From Magnetovibrio sp. (lineage in GTDB: Bacteria; Pseudomonadota; Alphaproteobacteria; Rhodospirillales; Magnetovibrionaceae): 64,000 bases of DNA. This document shows, piece by piece, positions 18,563-27,503 of the stretch (within the stretch, counting starts at the first letter, position 1; every line of letters starts with the position of its first letter). The translations under genes were made by a program, and so were the position numbers. Location: NCBI GenBank assembly GCA_028281525.1, contig JANQJR010000066.1, forward strand, positions 62,001 through 126,000, written 5' to 3'. Under the pieces are notes generated by a model. It saw only the letters and a program-made list of their open reading frames with translations, did not search any database and was not told where the DNA came from.

Positions 18563-20347
18563 TTAAACCAAGGTATTGAAGTCATCCAACAGCATGGCGA
18601 TGCGTCCTGAATCGGTTTGGCCCATGATCACGGTGGCGCGGTTTTGCGCGGCCGCCAGATCGATTTCGCGCACCCGCTGTTTGACCGGCCCCAAGGCGTG
18701 GGCGCTCATGGACAGCTCGCGGATGCCGATGCCGAGCAGCAACGCGGTAAAGCGCGGATCGCCCGCCATTTCACCGCATACAGAAATGGGGATGCGTGCG
18801 CGCAGCGCCGCTTCGGTGGTGAATTGGATCAGGCGCAGCACGCTCGGATGCAAGGGGTTGTAAAGCCCCGCGACCTGTTCGTCGGTGCGGTCCACGGCCA
18901 TGGTGTACATGGTCAGGTCGTTGGATCCGACGGCGAAGAAATCCGACACCGAGGCCAAGGCGTCCGCCGTGAGCGCGGCCGAAGGCACCTCGATCATCAC
19001 GCCCACGGGGGGAATGGGATCGGCGATCTTGACCTTCTTGCGCTTGAGCTTTCTGACGAGCTTTTTCAAAACATCGCGGGTTTTGCGCACTTCCTGCTGG
19101 GTCGCGACCATGGGTAGCAGGATGCGCACCGGCCCGTGCGCGCCGGCGCGCAGGATGGCGGTGAGCTGATCCTCCAACAGGTTCGATTTTTTCAAGGACA
19201 AGCGGATGCCGCGCAAGCCCAGCGCGCTCTGCGCGCTTTCGCCGATGTCCTGGGTGATGGACTGGGCCAGTTTCTCGCCGCCGATGTCCAGCGTGCGGAT
19301 CGTCACCGTTCGCCCGTTCATGGCTTTGACGATGTCGCGCAGCGTCTTGTACTGCTCGTCCTCGCTGGGAACGTCGTCTCTGTTCATGAACATGAATTCG
19401 GACCGCAACAAGCCGATGTTCGACGCGCCCGTATCCAGCACACCCGGCATCTCGATGGGCAATTCCACGTTGCAGCCCAAGGAGATTTCCGTGCCGTCGC
19501 GGGTCACGGAAGGTTGGCGGCGCAAGCGCGCCAAGCGGCCCAAGCGTTTGCGGTGCGCGCTTTGCTTGGCTTCGAACGCGGCCAGGGTCGATGGCTTGGG
19601 ATTGATGACGATGCGCCCTTGGTTGCCGTCGACGACGATGGTGTCACCGGTCTTGACCGCGCCCAAGAGGCCCGGTGCACCCAACACCGCGGGCAGACCC
19701 AGCGCGCGCGCCATGATCGCGGTGTGGCCCTGCGCGCCCCCCAAAACGGTGGCGAAGCCCAGAACCTTCTTGGGATTGAGTTGTGCGGTGTCGGCGGGGG
19801 TCATATCTTCGGAAATGATGATCGAGCCTTTGGGCACCGTGTTCAAAGGTTTGACGTGCGATTGCGTCAGCGCACGGATCAAACGGTCCGCCACTTCGCG
19901 GATATCGTCCATGCGCGCGGCGATATAGCTGTCGTCCAGTGCCGCAAAGCCCCGGGTGATTTCGTTGATTTCCGCCTGCACGGCGAATTCGGCGTTGATT
20001 TTGTCCTCGCGGATGCGGCGGAACGCACCGCGCACCAAGCGGGAATCTTCCAGCATCTGCTCGTAGGCTTCGAGCAGAAGACCCATTTCCTCCGCCGCAG
20101 CCGGGGGAAGATTACGCGCTTTGGTCTTAAGCCGGCCGATCTGACGCTGGGCGACTTTCAACGCGTCCTCCAGACGCGTGCATTCGGCTTCGATCTTGGC
20201 GCCCTTGACCGTATATTCCGGCACCAAGATTGCGCCTGATTCGCGCACGTGAACTTCGCCGATGGCGATGCCGGATGACACGCCCAGGCCTTCGATCACG
20301 ATTTCTTTGGCGGGGCTCACGCGCAGGTCTCCATCAGCATTCCTCAC
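18563..20347 (-). CDS. ptsP: PTS enzyme I (phosphoenolpyruvate-protein phosphotransferase)
   Basis: 594-residue enzyme I of the nitrogen-type/regulatory PTS. It takes phosphate from PEP and passes it to HPr. The phospho-His segment reads GGAQGHTAIMAR (family GGxxSHxAIxAR), and the PEP-binding barrel shows TIRTLDIGGEK, GLLRSEFMFMNR and the C-terminal VCGEMAGDP. There is no N-terminal GAF domain, unlike typical enteric PtsP, so it could equally be named ptsI. The start overlaps the end of ptsH by 14 nt; an internal GTG nine codons later is an alternative. No sugar-specific EIIB/EIIC lies nearby, in line with a regulatory role. Confidence 0.93.
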   Translation of the reverse strand: MRNADGDLRVSPAKEIVIEGLGVSSGIAIGEVHVRESGAILVPEYTVKGAKIEAECTRLEDALKVAQRQIGRLKTKARNLPPAAAEEMGLLLEAYEQMLEDSRLVRGAFRRIREDKINAEFAVQAEINEITRGFAALDDSYIAARMDDIREVADRLIRALTQSHVKPLNTVPKGSIIISEDMTPADTAQLNPKKVLGFATVLGGAQGHTAIMARALGLPAVLGAPGLLGAVKTGDTIVVDGNQGRIVINPKPSTLAAFEAKQSAHRKRLGRLARLRRQPSVTRDGTEISLGCNVELPIEMPGVLDTGASNIGLLRSEFMFMNRDDVPSEDEQYKTLRDIVKAMNGRTVTIRTLDIGGEKLAQSITQDIGESAQSALGLRGIRLSLKKSNLLEDQLTAILRAGAHGPVRILLPMVATQQEVRKTRDVLKKLVRKLKRKKVKIADPIPPVGVMIEVPSAALTADALASVSDFFAVGSNDLTMYTMAVDRTDEQVAGLYNPLHPSVLRLIQFTTEAALRARIPISVCGEMAGDPRFTALLLGIGIRELSMSAHALGPVKQRVREIDLAAAQNRATVIMGQTDSGRIAMLLDDFNTLV

Positions 20348-20648
20348 CGAACTTATTGTCGATCAAGGCGGCGATGGCGGCCATGGCGGCTTCGCATTCG
20401 GCGCCGGCGATCGACACGTCGATGGACGAGCCGATGCCCGCGGCCAGCATCATCAAGCCCATGATGGAGCCACCGGAAACCGACTGACCGTCCTTGGTGA
20501 CGGTGATTTCGGCGTCGAACTCCCCCGCCAGTTTAACGAACTTCGCGGCCGCGCGGGCGTGCAGCCCCCGTTCGTTGCGGATGGTGAGGGTGGATTCGAT
20601 GGGTGTGCTGGTCACGGTTGGGCTTTCCGTTGTTCTGGGTGCCGCCAC
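20334..20648 (-). CDS. ptsH: HPr phosphocarrier protein
   Basis: 104 residues with the phosphorylated histidine in NERGLHARAAAKFV and the regulatory serine in SVSGGSIMGLMMLAAG, which HPr kinase modifies. An N-terminal extension of about 20 residues precedes the usual HPr core (TIRNERGL), so the true start may be internal. It lies between the EIIA(Man) and enzyme I genes and transfers phosphate between them. With hprK upstream, the set matches the alphaproteobacterial regulatory PTS that monitors carbon and nitrogen state. Confidence 0.95.
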   Translation of the reverse strand: MAAPRTTESPTVTSTPIESTLTIRNERGLHARAAAKFVKLAGEFDAEITVTKDGQSVSGGSIMGLMMLAAGIGSSIDVSIAGAECEAAMAAIAALIDNKFGEEC

Positions 20649-21056
20649 TTAGCCGTTTTGGGGGCTGAGCAGTTCTGAGGCGATGTTGATGTACTTGCGT
20701 CCAGCGTCCTGGGCCTGGGTGGCGGCGTCCTTCAAATCACCTTCGGCACGCACGCTGGCCAGCTTGATCAGCATCGGCAGGTTGACCCCTGCGATCACTT
20801 CAACGTTGGCTTTTTCAATCACGGAAATGGCGAGGTTCGACGGCGTGCCGCCGAACATGTCGGTGAGCAGGATCACACCCGGGCCGGCGTCAACCCTGGA
20901 AATGCTGTCGAGAATCTGCTGACGGCGTTCTTCCATGTCGTCGTCGGGGCCGATGCAGATGGATGCCACCGCCTCTTGCGGGCCGACCACATGCTCCATG
21001 GCGGCGACCAATTCTTCGGCCAGACGGCCATGGGTGACGAGCACAATACCGATCAT
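20649..21056 (-). CDS. manX: PTS EIIA component, mannose family
   Basis: 134-residue EIIA(Man)-type protein that accepts phosphate from HPr on the histidine of LVTHGRLAEELV (about residue 9). A second family block, LLTDMFGGTPSNLA, is at about 68-81. The start is MIGIVLVTHG, because it begins the domain and follows an AGAGGGACGG ribosome site; a longer frame would run into rapZ. No cognate IIB or IIC is present, so the role is probably regulatory rather than sugar uptake, as known for this cluster in Alphaproteobacteria. Confidence 0.93.
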   Translation of the reverse strand: MIGIVLVTHGRLAEELVAAMEHVVGPQEAVASICIGPDDDMEERRQQILDSISRVDAGPGVILLTDMFGGTPSNLAISVIEKANVEVIAGVNLPMLIKLASVRAEGDLKDAATQAQDAGRKYINIASELLSPQNG

Positions 21057-21076
21057 GACGTTTATCCGTCCCTCTG

Positions 21077-21976
21077 TTACTTCTTCTCGCCCGCTCTTGG
21101 CGCGGGCATGTCGCGGTGCGCCAAGCGGATGCGTGCGTGTTTGGTTTTCAGCCACGCCGCCAGTCGTTCGGCGACGAAAACGGAGCGGTGTTGCCCGCCG
21201 GTGCAGCCCACCGCGATGGTGAGATACGATTTACCCGACTGGGCGAAACGCTCCACCATGCTCTCCAACAAATGCGTCAGATTGGCGAAGTAGTCTCTAA
21301 AACCAGCGTCTTCTTCGATGTACGCTTGAACCTCCGGCGCTTGTCCGGTCAGCGGTTTCAGCCGGGGATCATAATGGGGATTTCGCAAAAAGCGAACATC
21401 GAAGACGAAATCGGCGTCGCGCGGCAGGCCCTTGCGAAAGGAAAAGGAAGTGACGAACACCGCCATCGCGCCCTTTTGCGCACCACCGCTGAAGGTATGG
21501 TCGAGAAACGCTTTGACGTCGTAGCTGTTGCGCCCGGTGGTGTCCAGTTGCACGTCGGCGACGTCCAGGAGCGGCGAGACCAGCTGGCGTTCCAGCCGGA
21601 TTCCATCCAAAACCGGACGGTCATGGGCCAACGGGTGGCGGTGGCGGGTTTCGTTATAGCGGCGCAGCAGTTCCTCGTCGCCACAGTTGACGAACACCAC
21701 CTGGGCATCGACGTTCGATTGGGCGCGCAACGCTTTGAGTTGGCCGATGAAGGTTTCCGGGTCGAAGTCGCGGGTGCGGATATCGACGCCGATGGCGATG
21801 GGCCGAACTTCGACGGCGCCCTGAAGCGGGGCGGTGACATTGGGCAGCAGGAACAACGGCACGTTGTCCAATGTCTCGTATCCCAAATCCTCGAACGCCT
21901 TGAGCGCCGTGGTCTTGCCTGCGCCGGACATGCCCGTGACCAGGACCACTTGGTGGGGTGGGGGTGATGAATTCAT
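21077..21976 (-). CDS. rapZ: RapZ/YvcJ-family nucleotide-binding protein
   Basis: 299 residues. The N-terminal P-loop VTGMSGAGKTTALKAFEDLGYETLDNVP is at about 12-39, and the C-terminal domain has the family motif GCTGGQHRSV. In Enterobacteria RapZ is an RNase E adaptor controlling glmS; in Alphaproteobacteria it is encoded in the PTS cluster and its RNA role is less defined. The ATG at 21976 is preceded on its strand by GGTGACC, a plausible ribosome site that lies inside the end of a family A repeat. The gene is separated from hprK by a 415-bp spacer filled with repeats. Confidence 0.95.
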   Translation of the reverse strand: MNSSPPPHQVVLVTGMSGAGKTTALKAFEDLGYETLDNVPLFLLPNVTAPLQGAVEVRPIAIGVDIRTRDFDPETFIGQLKALRAQSNVDAQVVFVNCGDEELLRRYNETRHRHPLAHDRPVLDGIRLERQLVSPLLDVADVQLDTTGRNSYDVKAFLDHTFSGGAQKGAMAVFVTSFSFRKGLPRDADFVFDVRFLRNPHYDPRLKPLTGQAPEVQAYIEEDAGFRDYFANLTHLLESMVERFAQSGKSYLTIAVGCTGGQHRSVFVAERLAAWLKTKHARIRLAHRDMPAPRAGEKK

Positions 21977-21981
21977 GGGCT

Positions 21982-22074
21982 TAGGTCACCAACTGATAAA
22001 TGGCTTGGGAATGGTATGAGCGAATGCGTTCGCCCACAAGGCGGAAAACGGCGGGAAATTGGATTGGTTTTCTA
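21982..22074. repeat. Family A repeat, one-sided copy
   Basis: The first 41 bp match the left end of the 12319 element at 36 positions, and similarity continues to a shared TTGGTTTT near 22070. The matching right-hand inverted repeat is not present, so this copy is truncated or has decayed. It supplies the ribosome-binding region of rapZ. Confidence 0.65.
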
Positions 22075-22124
22075 GGGTAATCCGTGAATGTTACGAAGGC
22101 GAGACTTGATCCCGCAGGGGACGT

Positions 22125-22396
22125 GTTAGGGCCAGGATCCATTATTGTGATGCGTTTGGCGGCGGAGATTTTTCGCTTGGACAAGGCGACAAGGCCGCAG
22201 TCATGCTATTCATGATAAGGGTTTGACAACGACGTCCTGGCGAAAAAGCACCCCGTCCTGCGGATTTGCGAAAACCGCTCCCTGAACGGCGTCAAAGCCG
22301 CTTGAAAGTGGTGGCGCACTTCCGGCGCGTCTTTTCCTAGTCAGGCAACGGTTTTCGCAAACCAAACACACCAGAATAATGGGTCCTGGCCCTAAC
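22125..22396. repeat. Palindromic dispersed repeat, family B (272 bp, 22-bp terminal inverted repeats)
   Basis: Ends 22125-22146 and 22375-22396 are inverted repeats matching at 21 of 22 positions (GTTAGGGCCAGGA...). Inside are perfect 13-bp inverted arms, TTTGCGAAAACCG (22265-22277) and CGGTTTTCGCAAA (22349-22361). No transposase is encoded. The right end contains the hprK stop codon. The end sequence TTAGGGYCAGGACCC also occurs at 12587-12601 beside the family A copy. Confidence 0.7.
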
Positions 22397-22826
22397 CGGT
22401 GTGAAACAGGTTTTCCATTTGCGCCTTCAGCGCCAAGCGCACCTTGGCGGTGGCGGATGCGTCAAAACCGTGCAGGCAATAGCGCGGGATGTCGACCCCG
22501 CATAAGGTTTCGCGCATTGGTTCGGGCAAGCGTTCGATATCGCTCAAGGCAACCAGGTCGAAAAGAGCCGCAATGTGAACGCGCGGCACACAGCCGATTT
22601 GCACAACGCCGACGCCGCGCACTTCCAACAAGCCTTGGATCGCGGCGGGTGCTGTGGCGTAAAGCCGGCCGTCCTTGGCCGCAAGCTCGGTATAATCGTC
22701 CGCCACCAACCCCGCACCTTCGTCGATCAGGCGCAACGCCAAATCCGATTTGCCGGATCCCGGTTTGCCGCGCAGCAGCATGCCTTGACCCTTGATAACG
22801 ACACACGTGGCGTGAATGCGTTCCAT
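22392..22826 (-). CDS. hprK: HPr kinase/phosphorylase, short alphaproteobacterial form
   Basis: 144 residues corresponding only to the C-terminal kinase domain of HprK. The Walker A motif GKPGSGKSDLALRLI is at about 20-34, and the signature segment VADDYTELA follows. The N-terminal domain of Firmicute HprK is absent, as usual in Alphaproteobacteria. It phosphorylates the regulatory serine of HPr. The TAG stop lies inside the end of a family B repeat. It sits between chvG and rapZ, linking the two-component system to the PTS cluster. Confidence 0.93.
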   Translation of the reverse strand: MERIHATCVVIKGQGMLLRGKPGSGKSDLALRLIDEGAGLVADDYTELAAKDGRLYATAPAAIQGLLEVRGVGVVQIGCVPRVHIAALFDLVALSDIERLPEPMRETLCGVDIPRYCLHGFDASATAKVRLALKAQMENLFHTG

Positions 22827-22886
22827 ATTCTGAGCGTGAAACGCACCCCGCCGGGAGTCAACGAATTTAAAGGCTGGAAGGTAAAT

Positions 22887-24527
22887 TTACGCCGCCGGCA
22901 AACACACGGTGAAGCGCGCGCCCAACGCTTGACCGTGATCGGATCGTACGGTTTCGGCGGTGATGGTGCCGCCGTGCGCTTCGACGATTTCCTTGGAAAT
23001 GGACAGCCCCAGGCCGGAATGGCGGCCGAAGTGCTCCGTTTCCGGGCGTTCCGTATAAAAGCGGTTGAAGATGTCGAGTTCCTTGCCTTGTGGAATGCCG
23101 GGGCCTTGGTCTTGGACGTAGGCGATGATCATGCCTCCATCTTGATGCGCGGACAGGCGGATGGAGGCGTCGTGGCTGGGGCTGAACGATATGGCGTTGG
23201 TGATCAGGTTGCGAAACACCTGGACCAGGCGGTTTTCGATGCCGTTGACCATCAAGCCGTTGTCGACATCGACGATCAGTTCCGGTGCGCCGTCCTGCGC
23301 GGTGTGGCTGTGGATGTCGGCCAGTGTGGCGATCATCCGGCCTACGTCCGCCGGTGCGATCTCGGCGCGCGACAGCTCCGCATCCAGACGCGATGCGTCG
23401 GAAATGTCGCTGATCAGCCGGTCGAGCCGTTCCACGTCTTCCTGGATCACCGCCATCAGTTTGCGTTGTTGTTCGGGATCTTTGAGGCGCGCCGCCGTTT
23501 CCACCGCGCTTTTAAGGCTGGTGAGCGGGTTCTTGATTTCATGGGACACGTCCGCGGCGAACGCTTCGATGGCGTCCATGCGCTCCCACAGGGCCTCCGT
23601 CATGTCGTTGAGTGCGCCCGCCAGTTCGCCGATTTCATCGGACCTGCCGCGCATACCGGGGATGGTGTGTTGACGGTGACGGCCTTTGCGTACGCGATCA
23701 GCCGCGCGGGCCAATATCCGGATTGGCCGCGCGATGGTGCCCGCCAGATAGAACGATACCAGCACCGTGATCACCAAGGTGAAGGCGAAGACGCGCAGGA
23801 TATCCAAACGCACCTCGAACAGCGCCGCGTCAATTTCGGCGGACGATTTTGACAGCATCAATGCGCCGAGCGTCTGTTTGTAGCGCGTCACCGGCATGGC
23901 GACGGACAGAATCAAAGAGCCATCCGGCATGGAACGGCGCGCCACCCACGTTTCACCGCGCATGGCGCCCATGACTTCCCGGTAGTCACCGGCATACTGT
24001 TCGACTTCTTCGTGATAGGCCGGGTATTCTTCCACCCCCGGCAGCCACATGTAGGCCCTGTCGAGCGCTCGGAACACGCTGGTTAGCGTGCTTTGCTTTT
24101 CCTCTTCGCTCATGGGTGGGGGCAAGGTCTGCTCTTCCACCTCGCCGCCAGGTTCCAACAGGATGCGGGAGTCCGCGACCAATTCGCCATCGAAAGCGAA
24201 CAAACGCGCACGGGTTTCGGCGGTGAACGCCAGGCGGCGCACGATTTGCGACGCCAGGTCGGGGAGCAATTGTTGGCCGGCATCCGACACCGCCGTTTCG
24301 CCCAACGCCACGGCGAAGATTTCCGCATGCGTGCGCAACGCCGACAATTCCGTGGCGATCAGGTTGTTGCGATATTCGCCAAGATAAAATAGGCCCGCCA
24401 CCAGCAGCGCCGGGGCCAACAGGTTCACCGCCAGGATGCGCCGGGTCAACGGCGAAAACCGCCGGGTCAGGGTCGGCGGCGTTTCCGGTGGGCGCGGGCC
24501 CTGCCCATTGGACGGGGTTGGGTTCAT
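22887..24527 (-). CDS. chvG: ChvG-type sensor histidine kinase
   Basis: 546-residue membrane kinase. A proline-rich N-terminus is followed by a membrane helix (ILAVNLLAPALLVAGLFYLG), a periplasmic stimulus-sensing domain (about 55-245), a second helix (VFAFTLVITVLVSFYLAG), HAMP, phosphoacceptor box VSHEIKNPLTSLKSA and an intact HATPase (NLITNAISFSP; DQGPGIP; GLGLSIS). ChvG with ChvI responds to acid and envelope conditions in Rhizobiales. Its usual partner chvI is not adjacent: another kinase gene is inserted between them. hprK follows after 60 nt. Confidence 0.9.
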   Translation of the reverse strand: MNPTPSNGQGPRPPETPPTLTRRFSPLTRRILAVNLLAPALLVAGLFYLGEYRNNLIATELSALRTHAEIFAVALGETAVSDAGQQLLPDLASQIVRRLAFTAETRARLFAFDGELVADSRILLEPGGEVEEQTLPPPMSEEEKQSTLTSVFRALDRAYMWLPGVEEYPAYHEEVEQYAGDYREVMGAMRGETWVARRSMPDGSLILSVAMPVTRYKQTLGALMLSKSSAEIDAALFEVRLDILRVFAFTLVITVLVSFYLAGTIARPIRILARAADRVRKGRHRQHTIPGMRGRSDEIGELAGALNDMTEALWERMDAIEAFAADVSHEIKNPLTSLKSAVETAARLKDPEQQRKLMAVIQEDVERLDRLISDISDASRLDAELSRAEIAPADVGRMIATLADIHSHTAQDGAPELIVDVDNGLMVNGIENRLVQVFRNLITNAISFSPSHDASIRLSAHQDGGMIIAYVQDQGPGIPQGKELDIFNRFYTERPETEHFGRHSGLGLSISKEIVEAHGGTITAETVRSDHGQALGARFTVCLPAA

Positions 24528-24573
24528 GCAAGATGCCTACTCATCGATAATCGTTTCTAAACCCATATCGCGC

Positions 24574-26226
24574 TTAATCCCTGCGCACAACCCGATGGGG
24601 GGGGAATTTGACCACCACTTCCGTGCCGGTATCGATCTCGCTTTTGATCAGAATGGAGCCCCCATGCAGTCCGACAAGCTTTTGACAAAGATACAAACCC
24701 AATCCGGTCCCTTCTTGTTTTTGGGCTTGGTTGCTATTGACTTGTTCGAACGGTTGCAAGGCCTTGGCGATGTCATCTTGGCTCATACCCTGGCCGTTAT
24801 CCGAAACGGAGATGGATAAATTGCCTTGTGGTCCGATCCAAGACCGAATTGTGATGCGGCCACCTTCAGCGGTGAACTTGATGGCATTGGACAGCAGGTT
24901 GTTGAGAACTTGGGTCATGACCCGTTCATCGGCGTGCAGAATCGGGGGTCGGCTGGCGTGCTCGAGAACCAGGGTGATGTTTTTCTCTTGAGCCAGCGGT
25001 TGGGTCATATCGGTCACATCTTCGAAGAACACCTTCATATCGATATCGTGTTCACTCAGCACGTACTTTCCGGCCTCGACCTTGGACAGGTCCAAAATGT
25101 CGTTGATCATGCTGACCAGAAAGGTTCCGCTGTCGTGGATGTCCTTGGCGTATTTTTCGTAATGCGGATCACCCAATTCGCCGAAGGTGCGCATCTCCAT
25201 CATCTGCGCAAACCCCATGATGGCGTTGAGCGGCGTGCGCAAGTCATGGCTCATCGCCGCCAAAAATTCTGATTTCGCGCGGTTGGCGGCTTCGGCTTCA
25301 TCCTTGGCCAACGCCAACGACATTTCGGCCCGCTTTCGTTGCGTCACCTCGCGGCGCAACGTGGCGTTCCAGGTAAAAAACAGGAGTATAAATACCCCAC
25401 CGGCACCCAGGGTCCACCAGATCCATACCGGGATGACGTTTTTCTCTTCCTGCTTCAGGCCCAGCCAGCGATCCAGGGTTTGAAAGTAAAAACTGTTTTT
25501 GTCCTCCCGCCACGCCGCCAAATGGCGATCGACCGCAGCCGTGATGTCGGCGTTGCGCGCTTCGGGAACCGCGATCTGCAATCGGAAAGGGCTGAACACG
25601 ATGGAGCTGCGTTCCGCGGCATAGTTCGTTTCACGGGAAAAACCTAAGATGGAATTGACCACCGCCCCATCCGCCAAACCGTCGTCGATGGCTTGTAGGG
25701 CATGATCATAGGAATCCACGGGTATGATCTGGCAAGTCACATCGAAGCCCTTGCAAAGTTTGTCAAATGCACGCCCGAGAATACCATCGCGCAAGACCGT
25801 GACGCGGGTATCTTGCATGTCGAGAATGTTCTGCGGCGAGAAATCTGGCCGCACATAGAGCTGCGCCCAGACCGAAACCACGGTTTCTTTCGAGAAATCG
25901 ATATACTCGTCGCGATCCGGCGTGGCCGCGATGGACGTCATCACGTCGATTTGCCCATTGCGCACCGCGTCCAGTCCGCTGGCAAAGGTGCCCGGCACGA
26001 ACTCCAGCCGCCAGTTTTCCAGGCGCGCCACTTCATTCAGGATATCGATATAGATGCCGCGCGGCGCACCGTCGTCTTCGATGAACACCTGAGGGGCGTT
26101 TTGATAGACGCCGACGCGCACCAAGCGTTCATCCGACTGCGCCCAAACGTAGGTCGTCATCACGACAAACATCAAGAACAGCGAGCAAATTCGCAGTAAA
26201 GCCCGTGCGGTTGCCGTCGTATTCAA
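24574..26226 (-). CDS. Sensor histidine kinase with periplasmic solute-binding (SBP_bac_3-type) domain
   Basis: 550 residues. Signal-anchor helix (about 8-28), one type-3 solute-binding domain (about 35-260; RVGVYQNAPQVFIEDDGAPRG, NGQIDVMTSIAATPDR), a membrane helix (IPVWIWWTLGAGGVFILLFF), a short coiled coil, phosphoacceptor box MSHDLRTPLNAIMGF and a complete HATPase (NLLSNAIKFT; DNGQGM; GTGLGLYL). It resembles a simplified BvgS/EvgS without PAS, receiver or Hpt domains. The binding domain suggests sensing an amino acid or other small organic ligand. No dedicated regulator is next to it except chvI, so cross-talk with ChvI is possible but unproven. Confidence 0.88.
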   Translation of the reverse strand: MNTTATARALLRICSLFLMFVVMTTYVWAQSDERLVRVGVYQNAPQVFIEDDGAPRGIYIDILNEVARLENWRLEFVPGTFASGLDAVRNGQIDVMTSIAATPDRDEYIDFSKETVVSVWAQLYVRPDFSPQNILDMQDTRVTVLRDGILGRAFDKLCKGFDVTCQIIPVDSYDHALQAIDDGLADGAVVNSILGFSRETNYAAERSSIVFSPFRLQIAVPEARNADITAAVDRHLAAWREDKNSFYFQTLDRWLGLKQEEKNVIPVWIWWTLGAGGVFILLFFTWNATLRREVTQRKRAEMSLALAKDEAEAANRAKSEFLAAMSHDLRTPLNAIMGFAQMMEMRTFGELGDPHYEKYAKDIHDSGTFLVSMINDILDLSKVEAGKYVLSEHDIDMKVFFEDVTDMTQPLAQEKNITLVLEHASRPPILHADERVMTQVLNNLLSNAIKFTAEGGRITIRSWIGPQGNLSISVSDNGQGMSQDDIAKALQPFEQVNSNQAQKQEGTGLGLYLCQKLVGLHGGSILIKSEIDTGTEVVVKFPPHRVVRRD

Positions 26227-26338
26227 GTTCCACCCTTCTCCATCAAGAGGGTAAACACTTCGGTCGATCAGCTACAGCGGCTGAGCCGGATTATGATTTT
26301 TGTGCAGGTTGAATGTTTGACCCTGGGCTTAGATTACA

Positions 26339-27022
26339 TCACTCGCCGGAATAACGGTAGCCCACGCCGTAGAGCGTTTCGATGGCGGAAAAGTCACTGT
26401 CGACTTCGCGGAACTTGCGCCGCAGCCGTTTGATGTGGCTGTCGATGGTGCGATCATCCACGTAGATGTGCTCGCCGTAAGCCGCATCGATCAGTTGATC
26501 GCGGCTTTTCACATGGCCGGGTGTGCGCGCGAGCGCTTGCAGCAACAAGAATTCCGTGACCGTCAGATTCACCTGTTCCCCCTTCCACACACACAAGTGG
26601 CGAGTGCTGTCCAACGTCAGATCGCCGCGTTGAATGACTTCGTTGGCGGTCGACTGCGGCTCGCGCCGGCGCAACACCGCACGGATGCGCTCGATCAGCA
26701 GACGCTGGGAAAACGGTTTCTTGATGTAATCGTCCGCGCCCATGCGCAGGCCCATGGCCTCGTCCAATTCATCGTCCTTGGAGGTCAGGAAAATCACCGG
26801 CAGATCGGAGCGTTTCTTCAACTCACCCAGCAGTTCCATGCCGTCCATGCGCGGCATCTTGATGTCCAGCACCGCCAGGTCGGGGGGTTTGCGCGTAATT
26901 TCGCGGAGCGCTTCTTGACCGTCCTTGTAGGTGTCGACGTCGAAGCCTTCGGCTTCCAGCGCCATGGAAACGGATGTGAGAATATTGCGGTCGTCATCGA
27001 CCAGGGCGATGGTTTGCGTCAT
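26339..27022 (-). CDS. chvI: ChvI-type response regulator (OmpR family)
   Basis: 227 residues. The receiver domain has acidic pocket VDDD, phospho-Asp in [13 protein letters not shown], and Lys in IKKPFS. The C-terminal winged helix carries [25 protein letters not shown] and [25 protein letters not shown] is the start because it begins the domain; an upstream in-frame extension is not protein-like. In Alphaproteobacteria ChvI controls envelope, acid-response and central-carbon genes. Here it is followed on the same strand by the solute-binding kinase and then chvG. Confidence 0.93.
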   Translation of the reverse strand: MTQTIALVDDDRNILTSVSMALEAEGFDVDTYKDGQEALREITRKPPDLAVLDIKMPRMDGMELLGELKKRSDLPVIFLTSKDDELDEAMGLRMGADDYIKKPFSQRLLIERIRAVLRRREPQSTANEVIQRGDLTLDSTRHLCVWKGEQVNLTVTEFLLLQALARTPGHVKSRDQLIDAAYGEHIYVDDRTIDSHIKRLRRKFREVDSDFSAIETLYGVGYRYSGE

Positions 27023-27131
27023 GTCGAAAATCCGGACATCTGAAATTTGCGGTTGAAGTGTGTTTTTGAGCATTTTAGCCCCAAATGTGGATTGAAATCG
27101 CAAAAAAGTGCGCTTTTTCACGCATAGTCAA

Positions 27132-27160
27132 TTGACCTCTGCTTTGTGGCAAAATTATAG
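27132..27160 (+). promoter_or_regulatory. Candidate sigma-70-type promoter toward the DUF1538 operon
   Basis: TTGACC (27132-27137) and TTATAG (27155-27160) are separated by 17 bp and point to the small ORF at 27259. The -35 overlaps the palindrome GTCAATTGAC. A GGGGC/GCCCC hairpin (27179-27193) follows in the presumed leader. Confidence 0.5.
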
Positions 27161-27258
27161 TTGGAACAAGGCGCAAGCGGGGCGTGATGCCCCACAATGT
27201 GACGCCTACCGGATCGCACGATTGTATTGCAGGCATTTCAACGGGAGTGGACCGAAAC

Positions 27259-27420
27259 ATGCTGAACGGCTATCACGACAACCCCAAAGGCGGCTATGCG
27301 CGCCAACATTCCCAAACCAAAGCCCGTGCCGTCGAAGCGTCTGTTTTTGAGCCGCTCCTCATCGCCGTGGGCGCGCTGAGCCTGTTTGCGGCGTTGCTTC
27401 TTTCCGCCCAACCGTTTTAA
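27259..27420 (+). CDS. Small single-pass membrane protein
   Basis: 53 residues starting MLNGYHDNPKGGYARQHSQ, with one C-terminal hydrophobic helix (PLLIAVGALSLFAALLLSA). A GGGAGTGG ribosome site lies before the ATG and a promoter-like sequence about 100 bp upstream. No family was recognised. It precedes the DUF1538 operon by 83 nt and may be cotranscribed. It is short, so the call rests on start context and the clean transmembrane helix. Confidence 0.55.
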   Translation: MLNGYHDNPKGGYARQHSQTKARAVEASVFEPLLIAVGALSLFAALLLSAQPF

Positions 27421-27503
27421 CGCTTCCGCCTTCAAGCCACGGATGAGCGAACCGGGTTTTCCCGACCACTTTCTCATACAGCGGAAAACGGGACGCTATA
27501 GCA

